A DNA stretch of 64,000 nt from Monocercomonoides exilis (lineage: Eukaryota > Preaxostyla > Oxymonadida > Polymastigidae), in NCBI GenBank assembly GCA_001643675.2, contig LSRY02000003.1:1292001-1356000 (forward strand). The letters are read 5' to 3'. The notes beneath the pieces were generated by a model that worked only from the letters and a program-made list of their open reading frames with translations, searched no databases and had not been told where the DNA came from. Below, piece by piece: positions 10,501 to 24,900 of this stretch (positions are counted from its first letter, which is position 1; each line of letters starts with the position of its first letter). Both the position numbers and the translations under genes were made by a program.

Positions 10501-13500
10501 AAGAAGACATTTTCAAAGGAGATTCTCAAAATCCTTCACTCGATGAAAAGAAAGGAGAAAATAATGAAAGCACTCAAAGAAACAAATCATCAGAAGCCAC
10601 AGCAGAAAGAGAAGCAGGAACAGACAAAGAGTATTTAGATGCTGTTCTTGTTGATTCAGACGAGGACTTTGAGAACAAAGAAGCGACAAATCAAGTTGTT
10701 GGAAGTAGAAACAAAACAAGCAAGGAAGGAGAAGAAGAAGAAGAAGAAGGGAAAAACAACAGACACAAAACAGATTCGTTTTCTTTAAACAGAGTTTGTC
10801 AGATGAATGACGAGTTTGCGCTGAATCTTCTTCAGAAGCTGGTTGAACTTCCCAATTTAATCGAATGCGGTTCTGAGAGAGTGAGCCAAGCCGATCCTTC
10901 TTTAATGCAATTTTCTCATTCTGTGCATCAGACTCATTCATCTACTCCAACAGGCCCATCAAATACACATTCTTCTGATTTTTCTTCTTTTCCTCCAACT
11001 TCTCAAAGCAAACAGAACTCAACTGAACAACACCAACATCAACAACCACTTTCTTCCCTTTCTGTTTCTTTACTTCAACTTGCTCCTTCTCTTCTTCTGA
11101 CCAAAAGCGAATCTTTGCTTTTGCAACACAGATGCCACTCGGATTCGACTGTCTACGCAAATTTGAATTTTTTTTCTCCACTCTCTTTGCAGAGCTATTT
11201 CATAAGGTTTGAGCCATTTTGTGAAACTGATCGTTGTTCTTTGTGTGCTCACGAGTCGTGAATGCTTTTCATCATTGTGAGTTTCCTGAAGATTGATTGG
11301 AAAAAAAAATCAATAGAAAAAATTCAAGTCTTCATTAACGCACAAAAATCTGCGAAATTTTTTCTATTTTTTAAGATTTTTTGCATTCAAATGACAATTT
11401 TTCTGATATTTCTAATTAACATTTTATTTATTTCTTTTTCTTCTTCCTCTTTCTGTTGTTCTAATTCATTGATTGCTGAAATGCCATTCAGATATCCGTT
11501 TTTCCCATATGTTGTTTACAACGTGATGAAAGGCACTCCCTTGGTTGTCCACAGCACCGATGCGCAGCAGAAGATTGTTGAAAACCTCATCCACACACTC
11601 TCGTTTTTCCTTCCTGGTTTCTTTTTCTATTCTCAGACAGCATATTCATCGCCTTTGTTATCTTCTTCTCCTCATTCTCCTTCTTGTTCATCATCATCGT
11701 CGTCGTCCTCACCTTCGTCCTCCTCTTCTTTTCTTTTTCTTGTTCAGCCATGGCGCACGACCAGCCTTTCAATGTACGACCTACCTCGACTGAGGCTTTG
11801 CGGCTTGTCAAAAAGATTGAAAGTTCCTGTGCAAATGATGAACCACATTGTTTACTGGAACTTTGACAAAGATTTGATAAGGCTCTCACCAGCAAAGGGA
11901 ATCAAGGAGATTGTGGTGAGCAACAGAAAACCGTTCAGAAAGGGCGCAAAGAAGGCGATGAAGAAGCGGCTAGCTACGGACGAAGCATTCAATACAGATG
12001 CACATTTAAGTAAGTACACAAAGAAAACACGTTCAGATTCATTCAACTTGTTTGTTCAATCAGAAACTGCAACAACAACAACTGCAAAGGCAGCTTCTTC
12101 TTCTTCTTCTTCTTCTTCAGATTCTTCTTTTAACAATTCTCTTTTCACAAATGCTTCACAACAACGCAGGAGCAGTGCATCTGGTGTTATACAGCAAAAA
12201 AGCACTCTTCAAGCAAGTCAGCTGAAAAGATTGGGGTCGGAGCCCTTATCTGCTCAAAGCGAAAAGCAGACGCATTCAAATGGAAATACAGAAAGAAACA
12301 ACAAAACAGAAGACAAAATGGGGTTGAAAGAAGAAGAAAATAAAGAAAGGAAAACAATACTGTCCAAACAGCATGAAGGACTTTTGAACATCATTAACAA
12401 CACCACTGAAGGTGACGAAGAAGAAGAAGAGGAAGAATCAGAAGAGGAAGAAGACGCACCAATTAGTTCAGGTCATCATCAAAGAAATATTGTCGAAGGA
12501 GGAAGAACATTTGAGCACAAAGAGGAAGAAGAAGAAGATGATGATGATGAAGATGATGATGACAGTGATGATGAGTGGTTCAACCACCCTTCAATCAAAG
12601 GAAAGCCACGTTGTGCCGCTTCTTTGTGCTCGCAGCGTAGCAATCCTTATCGCGAGGCTATTTCTCAGACATTTTCTGTGATTGCAGACTGTTTGAGGGA
12701 GAAAGACAAAAAGGGGAGTCTGAATGAGCAGCTGATCAGTTGGTCTCCTGGCGAAGAAACGACATCTGCTGTGCCGTCTGCCACGTTGGCTGAGGAGAAT
12801 GCTTCACATGTGACTATTTCATCATCTTCGCTGCTTGGAGCAGAGGAAAGCATGAGCAGATCAGCAATCAAGACGCAGACGATTCAGAAGATGATGGAAG
12901 CAGCTAAGCTGTCTAATTTGGATGACTTCAATCAGACAAGCAGCAATCAGAGGCCAAAGCACAGTAAAACAAGTTATAATACCCATCATTCAAATAAACA
13001 TAAGAGAATCTCGAAAGATCGCCAAGTGGAACATCATTCCTCTCATCATCAGAAGCAGTCGCTGTCTTTGCCTTTGCCTTTATCTCCGTCTTTATCGAGC
13101 TCAACTTTGAATTCCCATCATTCTGCGAAGCGTCACAAACACTCCATTCATCGTGCAGTCGCAATAAGCATAGAGCATCAGCAGCGTCACAGACGAAGAA
13201 GGAGCAACAAGGATCTTTCTCTTTCTGCATCAAATGAGGGTGCAAAGAGTACGAAGCGCGAAATTGTGAACTATTCATTGAAAGATAAAGAAATGAAAGA
13301 TGGTTCAGAAATAGCTGAAGAAAGTAAAATAGATATGAATAACAGAAGAAAATTAAAGAGCAAAAGCAAAATTTCTTTGAACTTAATTGGCACAGCTTCA
13401 CAGCAGGGTGATTATACAGACTCAGAATATTCAGACACGGTGATTGTGAACAATGAATTGGCAGATGAAACTCCTTCTGTGTCAGCCGAATCGACAAGCC

Positions 13501-15396
13501 AGAACGAGTCATTTGAGGAAACTGAAAATGACAGTGATAGCGATGTGGAGGACAGTGATGATGAAGCAGATGATTCTGAAAAGAAGAAAGGAAAGAGTGC
13601 GAACAACGATAATTACACACTCGATGCTTCTTCATATTTTGCTGATATGATGAGCATGACAGATACTATTGATGTGTGCTGAGTTTTTTTTTGTAATTGA
13701 ACTTATTTTGATTTTTATATCATTTTGATTTTAATTCATTTCTAAAAAAACGAAAATATTATCCTTTTAACTTCATTAAATTTTCTTTCCTTCTTCTTCT
13801 TCTTTTTTTTTTTTTGACACAATTCAATTTTATTCATTTTCATTTGTTTTGAGCAGAATGTTTCTTCACTCGTATTTCTGAACCAGCTGCTGACTGGCAT
13901 ATCTCATCTTTCTCATTTGGCTCTTATGGCTGCTGCTCATATGATTCCCACACTCACGTCAACATCGCTTCCATTTTCTATTCCATTAGATGCATCTCCT
14001 TCTCATTCTTCTCCTCTTTCTCCTTCTCTTTCCTCCTCCTCCTCCTCATCATCATCTTCTTCATCCATGTCTGCTTCAGCAACTTCTTCTTGTTCATCAT
14101 CATCCTCAACCTTATCTTCAGATTCCCATTTCCTTCGTTTTTTTTCTCTTCGGTCTCGTCTTCCACCAATCCGGCAGGACATGTTTTGCCGGCCATTGCG
14201 TTTTGCTCCTCGTTCATCTGCAGTCGTTTCAGTTCAAATGCACAAAGCTGTTCAACCAACTCACCAAAATCTTTTCAAAGACTTCCAAAAGAACACATCA
14301 ACAAGTGCTGCTTCATTTCATTTTCCTTCAACAGTTCATTCATCCAATTCTTCTTCTCAAATTTCTTCCGTTTCTTCTTCCGCTGCTTATCCTAATCGAC
14401 AGCTTTACTCTGCCATTAACAGTTTTTGCTCTTCATTTACTCATTCTCCTCCTTTCCGAATTCCTCGTTTTTGTCTTTCTGGTGGACATTCAAAGAAAAA
14501 TAACAGTAACTCATCTCCATCATCAGCCTTTGCGTTGCATAGTTCGTCTTCACGAACAAACTCTGCAGTAGAAAAATCCATTTCTTCTTCTTCTTCTTCC
14601 TCCTCCTCCTCTTCTTCTTCTTCTTTGTATTCTTCCTCAACATCATCTTCCTCTTCCTCTTCCTCCTCTTCTGCAGCTACGATGGCTGCAGTAAAAGATG
14701 CAACTTCGCATCTTTTGAAACTGCCTCGTTCCAGTTTCTTTTCTGTTCTTGGAGAAGATGCCGTCCAGGCAGTTGCGCATGTCAGTGCTGTCCAAAGGCA
14801 GGAAGAGATGAGAGTTGAAAAGGAGTCAAAAGACCGGAAAAATCGATTAAAGAAGAAATGCGAGTGGCTTTGGAGGCAACAAAAGCGATTGCTGAGGCTC
14901 AACTCTCCCTTTTTCGTACCAATGTCGAAGACACAAAGCTGCTTGTCACGTTTAGACATTCCTGTGTTGTCGGCAAAGTTTCTGAAAATACAAAGGATAA
15001 GACGCAACATTGCACTGAATGGGATTGGCATCACAAACAGCACAGACAGAAACATTGTGTTAGTATGCTGTAATTTACATATTCCTTTGAATTTCCTTAA
15101 TATTTTTTTTTTATTTTCTTTTCATGTTTATTTTTGTTTCTGATACAATTATTGTATGCTATTTTCAGTCATTTCTTCGAATTTTGTTGGACCAACTCCG
15201 ATTTGAAGCGTGCTTTTCAACTTCCTCAGATGGTGCTTCTTCATTCAATCTCACATTACCCCTCTCTGAATTGTTAGAGCCAAAGCATGCTTGGTTCGAC
15301 GGGTCGTGCAGAAAAATACCAGAGGCTGTCCATCCAAAGAGAAGAGCAGTTAAAATCATTGAGAAACAGGGAAATGCACTAACATTTTCAAGATAA
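7515..15396 (+). CDS. Very large folliculin/SMCR8-family longin-DENN protein
   Basis: SMCR8 pairs with C9orf72 in a longin-DENN complex acting on small GTPases in autophagy and lysosome control. Seven exons are predicted: 7515-7574, 7633-7809, 7859-7987, 8046-11242, 11492-13673, 13857-15062 and 15169-15396. All phases agree, giving about 2,392 residues. The first exons encode a longin domain matching SMCR8: GDFICFMEFHDKEG, then PIPLLIDP, LCLKIMSIP and VHHFPLSDLDSRGFARTFSL. The DENN part resumes in exon 5 (PFFPYVVYNVMKGTPLVV, SLSMYDLPRLRLCGL) and continues in exons 6-7 (VSSLVFLNQLLTGISHL, IVLSFLRILLDQLRFEA). Between these lie hundreds of residues of poly-Ser, Thr and acidic low complexity, making it over twice animal SMCR8. 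The exon 4/5 junction (249-nt intron) is the least certain; the stop at 11259 and the next open frame would otherwise split it into two genes. Folliculin is the main alternative family. Confidence 0.68.
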
Positions 15397-15906
15397 AGAG
15401 ATACGTTTTTTCTAAAAATCAAGAGTTCACTCGTTTGTTGACATTACATTTTAATTTCGTCTAAATTCTGTCCAAAAATGGAGATTTCTTTTTTTAATTC
15501 TTCCCCTCGACCTTTTGCGCTTTTTGTGTCTTATTTTTTCTTCATTTCTTTATAAATTTGTAACACTTTGAAAACAAAAAATAAAAAACTATGTTTAATA
15601 TTGAGTAATCCTTTTTGAAATCATTTTCTTTTTCTTTTTCTTTTTCTTTTCTTTTCTTTTCTTTTCTTTTCCTTCCTTCTTTCCTTTCTTTCTTTCTTTT
15701 TTTTATAAATATAATTATTCTTGGCTATTTATTTTCAAAGAATAAATGAGAGAACAATAAAAATTCTACAAGAATCATTTTTTGAAATAAAACAATCTCA
15801 TCATATTAAATGCCAGTATTTAATTAATTTTCTATCAAATTAAATAAGTTGTTAATGACCGCGTTGAGAACAAATCTACTAAAAAAATATTATTGAAACA
15901 AATAAT
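15397..15906. other. Intergenic region with pyrimidine-rich tract
   Basis: No gene is seen. A simple CTTTT/CTTT-type pyrimidine tract occupies about 15622-15702. The remainder is AT-rich and presumably holds the 3' end of the SMCR8-like gene and the promoter of the surface-protein gene. Confidence 0.6.
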
Positions 15907-18900
15907 ATGGGGCGCAGGAATTTTTTATTCTATTATTTTTCCTGCATCCACAATTGTGTCGAGGAGCTTCCCCACATGAGAGCTGCATTCAATATTGTTA
16001 CATTGCTGTTGCTAGTTTCTAACTGCTATTATGGAGAAGGCATTGCAGAAAGGCAATTTCAACAAAAATTTAACGTGGAGATGCAAAAAGGCAAGATCAG
16101 CATTGCAGATAAAAATAGAGATTACAACATTAATTTTGGCAATTCATTGAAGAAAGTAATAAAATCAGCTGACAATCACATTTGCAGCATTCAAACAAGT
16201 CTCGCCCTCATCAACGCCTCCTTGTGTGTGACCCATCTCAACATCATCCCTCTCACTGGTTGCCCACTCCTCACTGCCCAACACCACTCCGCTGCCTCCA
16301 TCTGCTCCTCCACTTGCACCATCCACCCACCTTCCCTCACCAACAGCCACCACCACCACTGCCCCCTCTTCCTCTCTGCCCATGCCTCCCTCGCCCTCAC
16401 AAACTTCTCCCTCACCACCCACCAACCTGCCATCCTCTCCTTCCCCCTCTTCTCCACCCCAAACAATCTCCTCTCACATGCCCACTCCCCAATCCCTGCC
16501 TCATTCTCCATCTCCCACTCCTCCTTCTCCTCCTTCATCTCCCTCATCCAGCCCTTCCTTTTTTCTCCTTCTTCCCTCTCTTCCCCATCCCCTTCTCCAT
16601 CTCCTTCCCTTTCCTCTTCTCCTTCATCTTCCTCATCCTCATCCTCATCCTCTTCTTTTTCTTCCCCTTCACCTTCCCCTTCCCCTTCTATTTACTCTTC
16701 CCCTTCCCCTTCCCCTCTCCATATCCATCACCAATCCCATCCCCACCTCCAAATCCACCTCCATCTCCATCTCTCAAACACCCTCTTCTCCAACATCTCA
16801 TCTCCCCAATCCCATCCATCTCTTCCATCCCTTCCCTCCCACTCACTCAATTCATTCATCTCAACCACTTCTTCCTCTTCTTCCTCTTCCTCTTCCACCA
16901 ACACCAACACCAATACAATCCCCTCTTTCTCCCTTCATTCATCCCTCTCCATGCACTCAACCATCTTCATCCACGCTCACAACCCCATCGATGGAACCAT
17001 TCTCCCAAATCTCAACAGCCCATCCACTTCTCTCTCTGCCTTCAATGTCTCTTTTCTTCACCAAACACGTTCTTCACCAAATGCTCCTGTGGTTCATATT
17101 GGAACTGAATCTCAAAGAGCGAAACCTGGAAGACTGACTTCATTCGATGTTAACAGCCATTGCTTCGAATGGTGCGAATGGAACGATTCAAATGGTGGAT
17201 CCAGTTATGGTGGTGCACTTCATGTTGAATGCACAAATGCAAATCTCACAATCACTTCTTGTTCATTTTTCAATTGTTTGTCAGCAAATTTTGGTGGAGC
17301 GTTGCATTGTAATGGTTTGTTAAAAATTGACATCACAAAATCTAATTTCACAAGTTGTTCAGCTGCTCATGGAGGAGCTGCTTTTGTTGGTTCTCCGAAA
17401 TCAAATTCTGTATATTCATTCTCAGAAAACAGAGTGGAAAGTTGTTCAATAACAAGTTGGCGTGGAACTGGTTTGTATTTTGATTTTGGTAGTTTTCCAT
17501 CAAACGGTCAATTTTCGTTTTCAAATTGCAAGTGTATCGCGAATTCTGGAGGTGATGCAGCCGGTTGTTTAACGTTTTTTTCTCCACCTGTCAACAAACT
17601 TAGTCAATTTTCAATCGTTGAGTGCCAGTTCATTAATAACAAATTGACAAGTTCTTCAACTTCCTATGGTGGCGCTGCGCTGTGTTGCACAGCAACTTAT
17701 TCCTGGATGAGCGGAAATAAATTCATCACATTCTGCTTTTTCGATGGCAATTCCGCAACAAATGGAAGAGGAAACGATGTGTTCTTCAGTGGAAGCAGCA
17801 TCACTCAATCTCCATTCCAACAATGTGGTTCAACAACCTCAACACAAAGAGTGTGGAATCAAGGAACAGCAGACAATGAAACTTTCAATGGCTGGCTTCC
17901 CCTCATTGCCCAGAACAAAATCGTTTCTAACAGCGGAACTGATGCTGATGCCTGTGGCAGACCCCAACAAACCCCATGTGCCACCATCGAGTATGCACTC
18001 AACAGCTTCATTTCCCTCCTCCAAGACGCCTCTCTCACCCTCCTTTCCTCAATATTTGTTCCAACTCAAACACTCACCTTCAGCGCGGTTGACACTAAAA
18101 TCACAGGAAATGGAACAGATGCCACCACTATCGCCTCCAGTGGCATTCCCCAACCATCAAACTCATATTCGCAGTCATCACAATCAACATCATCTCTTTC
18201 CTCATTTTCTTCATTTTCATCATCAACATCTTCTTCACAAGATCCATCTGCCTCGTCTGCCCTCTTCCAACAGACCCAGGGCTCCCTCACAGTCTCTGCC
18301 CTCGCAATCGCCCACAACTCCACAAACCAAATCACCCCCATCCTCTTCCACCTCTCCAATAACTCCCCTTCCCTCAACCTCAACACAACCACCATCACCG
18401 GAACAACCCCATCTTCATCATCAATCACTACACCCCTCTTCTTCGTCACTGCTGGCTCCCTCGCCCTCAACCACACAGCAATCACACAACTCTCCCTCAA
18501 CAGCCAAAGCATCTTCCACCTCACCTCCCTCGCCGCTCCCCTCACCCTCAACTCCTCCAACATCACCGATATCACCTCCACAGCCACCCCCACCAGCTGT
18601 GTCCTCTCCTCTGCCACCTCCCCTGCCCTCTCCCTCTCCCTCGCCAACTGCACCATGACCAGCATCAATTCAGAACAGTTGAGCCAACAGACTGCCACCA
18701 ATGGCGGGTGCATCTCATTCGCCTCATCTGCCTCTGCCAACTCGTTTTCAGTGAGCAACACCATCTTCTCCACCTGCTCTGTGAGCGAGGATACAAGTTC
18801 TGGAGGAAGAGGCGGCGCTCTCATGATCGAGTTCAATGAAGGCTCACAAGTGTCAGAATCCTCCTTTTCCATCACCAATATCGTGTTTTCAGCCAACAAG

Positions 18901-21900
18901 GCGAGTGTCGGAAGAGATATGTATTTTGTGTGCGAATCATTTGTCGCTTCTGTGAAGGAACCATTATTCGCCTTCATGGGAAACATCACTCAGATGGACA
19001 ACTCGATCGTTGGACATGACAGAACAGAAGCATTCGGTGATTGGAATGTCGATTTATTCATATTTCTAGATGGATTCTTTGCTGACAAGGTGTTTGTGGA
19101 TGGCACATCCGGAGTGGAAGAGGTGTATTGTGGAATGGAGAAGGCACCTTGTAAGAATGTGAATTATGGGATGGAGCGTTTGAAGAGAACACAGAACACA
19201 AAAGAGGAGATTATTGTTATTTCAAAATCTTCTTTAACTGGATGTGTAGATGCGGGTGGTATGTGTATAAAGGCAAAAGAGGATGTTGTTGTGCAGATTG
19301 AATGTCAAAGGGATGTGAGTGGATCTGAAGAATGCGTTCTGAAATCAGCATCACTGACAGAAATGAAGTTCATTGGGATTGTTGTGCCATCGACTTTTAA
19401 CAGAACAATCTCAGCAGTGATCGAATCGAGCACTCAAAATGGGGAGTTGCGCATGAAGAACAGTAAGATGAGTGTTGTTGGAGGAAATGAAAACACGATT
19501 GGATTTTTCTTGATCAAATCAACAGGGAAGATGGTTGAACTGGATTCTGTCACGATTTCAGACGTGAAATCAACAGTTTCGTTGTTTTCATTTTCGCTTT
19601 CCTCATCAAATGTGAATGAACAGGAATACAAAGTGAAGTTGTTGAATTGCACATTGAAAGAATTGGAAATTGATAGCGGTGTGACAGTGGAGGGAAAGGC
19701 AGCAGTATTTGGAGGGAGTGTGGGAGTTGGAATGGCAATAAATGGAAGTACAATTGATGGGGCATTGTCGGAGAAGAGCAAAGAAGGAGGAGCGCTGAAA
19801 ATAGCGTTGAATGAAGGAGGGTTTATGACAATTGAAAATAGTACATTAACTGGATGTGTTTGTGAGAATATGAGTGAGGGAGGAAAAGGAGGAGGGATAT
19901 ATCTGGATTGCAGTTTGAATGAAGAAGCATTTCAGCTCTCATCGATATCATTTTCTGGATGCTCAGCAACGATAGGGAAGAACATGTTTGTGAAGAGTGG
20001 GAATCTTGTGAACAGTGTGAAAATAGAGCGTTTTGCATTTGATTGCTCAGATTATGAGGAGGATGGGAATGCATTTGTTGGGGAAGATGTGACTTATGGA
20101 GAAATGGATCTTCGAATATTTCTTGTTTCTTTGAAGTGGGTGGTTGTGTCTGTGTCGACTGGTGGTCATGACACATTGGGATGTGGAAGTGAAATATTCC
20201 CATGTGAATCGATGAAAAGTGGAATTGACCACATTGACAGGAGTGGAACAGAAGGAGAAAGGAAAGTGAAAGTGAGGGATGAAGGGACAATTGAAGATTC
20301 TTATTCATTCACAGATGCACTTGTGATTGATGGGTGTGTGAGTGAGGAAGATGCCATCAAACACAGGCCTGTTCAGTTTAAAGAGACAATAAATGGAGAT
20401 TCTGCGACAGCTGTGATTTCATCAACTGCTTCACTAGGCTTATTATCTTTGAAGCTGCAGATTCCAAGTCAATTTGTACCAAGTATGAATACACTGATCT
20501 CATCGAGTGGAGATCTTCAACTCGAAAACTGTTTATTTGAGATCCGATCAACAGATATTATTCAATACTCATTGATAACCACAACAACTGGAAGTTGCAC
20601 ATTGAAAGGATGCAGTCTGACAGATTGTTCATTTGCCAAATCTCCATTGGTGATGGCTTCTTCTGTTTTGTTTGAAAACAGCAATTTTTCAAACATTGTG
20701 AACACTGGAAGCGGTGAAGGAGGTCTTGCAACAGTGACATTAAAAAATGAGGAAGATTTGGTTATAATATCAACAAATGCGTCATCTTGTTCACTTTCAT
20801 CGGAAAATGGAAAAGGTGGATTCTTGTATTTGAACTGTCAAAATTGTTTGGAAGAAAATCCATTTATTTTTGATACTGGCGTAACATTTGAGAACAACAA
20901 TGCAACTTTTGGAAAGAATATGTTCATTTTGGCAAAAGATTTTAATACTTCTGTAACAAATATATCATTCAAATTTGAATATTCCTCAATGAAGGATGAT
21001 AAAACTCTGTTTGTTGGAAGTGACAACTTTCACTCAAACAAAGATTTGTTCATGTTCCTTGTTCCATTCAGCTCATTTGAGATATTTATCTCATCCGAAG
21101 GATTTGATGTTGCAAGATGTGGAAGTGAGAAAGATCCATGCTTCACAATGTGGAAAGGGATGAAAAATATGAAAGAGGAGAATGGAAAGAAAACAATTCA
21201 TATTGAAGAATCAACAATTATTCGAGATTCATTCAATGTTTCAAATTATCAGATCAAAAAGGATGCGAAGATGGGAGAAGAAGATACAAAAGCAAAATTG
21301 AATTTTGAAAAGGCAATTGGAAGTCAATTGGAATATTTCATGGAAAATGATGAACATCTTGAATTGACGAATATCCAGCTCCAATTAACATCGGGATTTG
21401 ACAACTCAACCAAATCAATTATTTCAAATATAAATGGAGATTTGGTGATAAGTGGATGTTCATTCTATTCAGAAGCTGGAGTTAATAATGGATTTGATTG
21501 TGTATTTGTGGATGTGATTGGAGGAACTGTGGAAGTGAATGATTTATCGATTGAATCATGCAATGTTGGAAACAGTATTTTTGCAATTAACAATGCTGTA
21601 GTTGTTTGCCATTTAGTGAATGTTCGAGTGGAATCATTGAATGAAAGCGGCGAATGCCTTCTTCTGATCAAAGGAACTGAATCAACAACAAAGATAAATG
21701 AAGGAGGAGAGGAAATGAATCTCAACATTGATAATTCATCATTTTCAGGAGTGAAGAGAAGTGGCAATGGACCAAGCGTTTTGGAATCAAAGAGTGAGAA
21801 AAAGATTTGTTTGGTTGTGAATTCGAGCAACATTACAGAAGACAAAGCAGAAATGAGTGAAAAAGGAGGAGCAATATTCTTCACATTGGGTTCATCAGGA

Positions 21901-24900
21901 TCAATGAATTTGATTGGCTCAACAATCAGTCATTGCAGCTGCAACAACAACACAGGAAGAGGAGGAGGTGTGTATTTGGCAACAAAAGAAAGAGGAGAAT
22001 TGAACTTCACATTTGTGGGTATGAAATTCAGTTCAAACACAGCAAGAGTCGGGAATGATATTTTCATTGAATGCTTCAACATCACATCTCAGATCAATGA
22101 AAGCCAATTTCGATTTGATCTTCGAGAAGGGAAATACAATCGCAGTAATGCAATATTTGGAAGAGATGAATGCGATTACACAAATGATACAAATCTGATT
22201 GGATTTGTGACGATTCATCAGAGTGACACGATCATTGTGAGCAGTGTGAATGGAACGAATGAGAGACAATGCGGAACAAGCATGCTTCCGTGCTATTCAA
22301 TTGAGCATGGACTGATACATCTGACATCGGAGCTGATTAGTCAAATACTCGTGATTGAAGAGAGTGTAATTGAGGAAGAGATGAATCTGAAGGAAATGAG
22401 TTTGAGTTCAAAGAGCAGGGAAAATTGTGAAGTTGAAGTGAAATCAGGAATTGAAAGAACGAGAGGGGAATTGATAACAACAAGAGAAACAGTCTCGTTG
22501 CTGAGAGTGAACTTTGCGTTTGATTCAAATTTCATAACTCAACATGAATCATTAATATCACCAGAAGGAGGTATTCTTGAAATTGTTAATTGCTCATTCG
22601 CTTCAAAACAATCTAATGAAGAAAGAAATATAGGTTTTGCAAGAATTCCATTTCATATTTTTAATATGGAAAAAGGAGAATTACAAATCATGGAATGCAC
22701 AACATCAAATCTCATTCTTCAAGAATCTGCATTGTTTCTTTCATCAACTTCTCCATCAATTATTGATTCATTATCAATTTGCAATTCTACAATAGAAACT
22801 TCTCTGATAGATATTAATGAGTGCGGGCAATTAACAATTAAGGATTTCAAAACAGAAAATATCTCAGTTGAAGGAGATGAAGAATCACTGATATCTTGCC
22901 TGACAATGAAAAAGACAATTCAATTGGCAAATTGCACAATAGGTGGAGTCTGTTCAAAGACCACAAAAGGAAAATTGATGAAATTGGAGAGTTGCACAGA
23001 TGTTTCAATGGACAGTTGCATTTTTAATGGGAATTCAAAAGAAAGAAATAAACAGACTCTAAATGAGGGAGAAGAGATGTGCAGATGGGAAGGATCTCTT
23101 GTGGATGCTGTGAAGAGTTCTGTGATGATGAAAGATACAACAATAGCAAATTCACCAGATGGTGGAATAACAATGAGTGGAGGGGAAATGGTTGTCAAAG
23201 AAGGAAGATTTGAGAACAATGATCCCTCAATTGAAGGATATCCATCATTGAGAAGAAATATCATCTGTTCAGATTCAGGAACATTGAATGTGATGAGTTT
23301 GAAAGGAGGAGATGGATTGAAGGATAATACATCACTTTGGATGTTGAACAATGGGTGCAGTTTTGAAGGGATTGTTTCAGAGAGGGAATCGTCATTCTTC
23401 ATTCCAGTTCTGGGGAGTGTGGAAGCAAAAGAAGAGACAGATAGAATGAAGCTGACATTCAAAGGGATGCTTCTTTTTCCATGCAATCTGTCATTCTCAA
23501 TTGTAAAGAGAAAAGGAGAAGAGAAAGAGATTGAACATTATGATTTTGATTCAAATGGGTTTTTGTCAGAAAGAAAAGTTGAAGGAAGTGTGGCAAAAGA
23601 TCTGATCAATAGTTGTGGAAATGAAATAGAAATGAGTGTGCACATTTTGTTTGGGAATGCTGAATCTCCTTCATCAACAAATTCATTCATTCTGAAAAAT
23701 GCAACTGAATCCGATGGAGACGGAAACATTGTGAAAGGAGACAACAGTTCAAGTTCATTGTGGATAATAATAACACTAACAATTATTCTTTTCGTTGTTC
23801 TTATTGTTGTCGTTGTTCTCGCTATTCGATGGAGGAAAGTGAAGGAAAGAAATGAGGAGTTGCAAGAGATTGTGAATGACAACATCAGAAAGGATCCGAA
23901 GGCATTTGAGATGGTGACGATGGAGATGTCGCCTGAGGAGCAGTGGAGGAGAGCAGAGAGCGAGGCAGAGAAGAAGAATGAAGAGAGGACAAAGAAAAGG
24001 GAATATGAGAAGAAAATGGAGCATTCTGAGTCATCTGAATATCTTTTGGCTGAGAATGGATCAACGGAATACATCCTTGGACAAGACTCGGATAAAAATG
24101 GAGAATGGGATTTGGAGAAGGAAGAAGAGACACAAAAGCGAATTCCATCACCATCCATCTCATCCACAGATACAGAAACCACATTTGTTCGAGGGGAGGA
24201 TCTATTCCCAACAACCTCATCGATGTCGAATCTGGTGGATGCAATGGCATGTTCATCGCCTTATGAAAAGCTGATTGTGGATTTGAGGGATTCACTGTTC
24301 ATGTTGCTTCATGGGAGGAATGAGAAGAAAGAGCTGGCGATTGGCACATTGAAGGAGAGAGAAGTGACGGGAGCGCAGATGCTGTTCTGGGTGGCGAATG
24401 GAGCGTTGCACTCGCTTGAAGATGAGGAAGACGAACTTCCCTCTTTGCGAGACCTGAGTCCGCACATTGTGCTGTTCTCGGAGCACATGGTGATCTGCAT
24501 TGCGCTCCACTCCGACTGCTCCTCGTCATCTGATGATTCGGATTCATCCTCAATCACATCAACCACGATCGTGACATCTGCCAGTGTTGATGATGATGAT
24601 GAAAGAGATTCTCTGCCCTCATCAGCATTTGAAGGTGATGAGGATAAGTGGAAGGAGTGTTTGAGGTGGAAGGCGCCAGAGCTGGTGATGAACAGGAAGA
24701 TGGGAGCAACAGAGAAGTCGGTGGCATTCTCGATTGGGATGATGCTGTGGGAGTGTGTGACACTCGAGATCCCGTTTGGAGAATACGAAGGGGAAGTGGC
24801 AGGGCAGAAGATTGCTGATGGAGAGAAGCCGGATGAGAGGGGGATTGAAGAGAGCATGATGAAGAATGTGGTGGATGCATGTCTGTCATCAGAGGCATCG

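Noticed and set aside
11262-11491. A separate gene starting after the stop at 11259
   Set aside because: The region before 11492 reads as Phe/Ile-rich noncoding sequence, and a GTGTGC donor with a CAG acceptor joins the two halves of one SMCR8-like domain in phase. It remains the weakest junction of that gene.
16165-17137. Alternative long frames on both strands within the surface-protein gene
   Set aside because: They exist only because the low-complexity C-rich DNA lacks stops; the long frame that continues for 3,063 codons is the real one.
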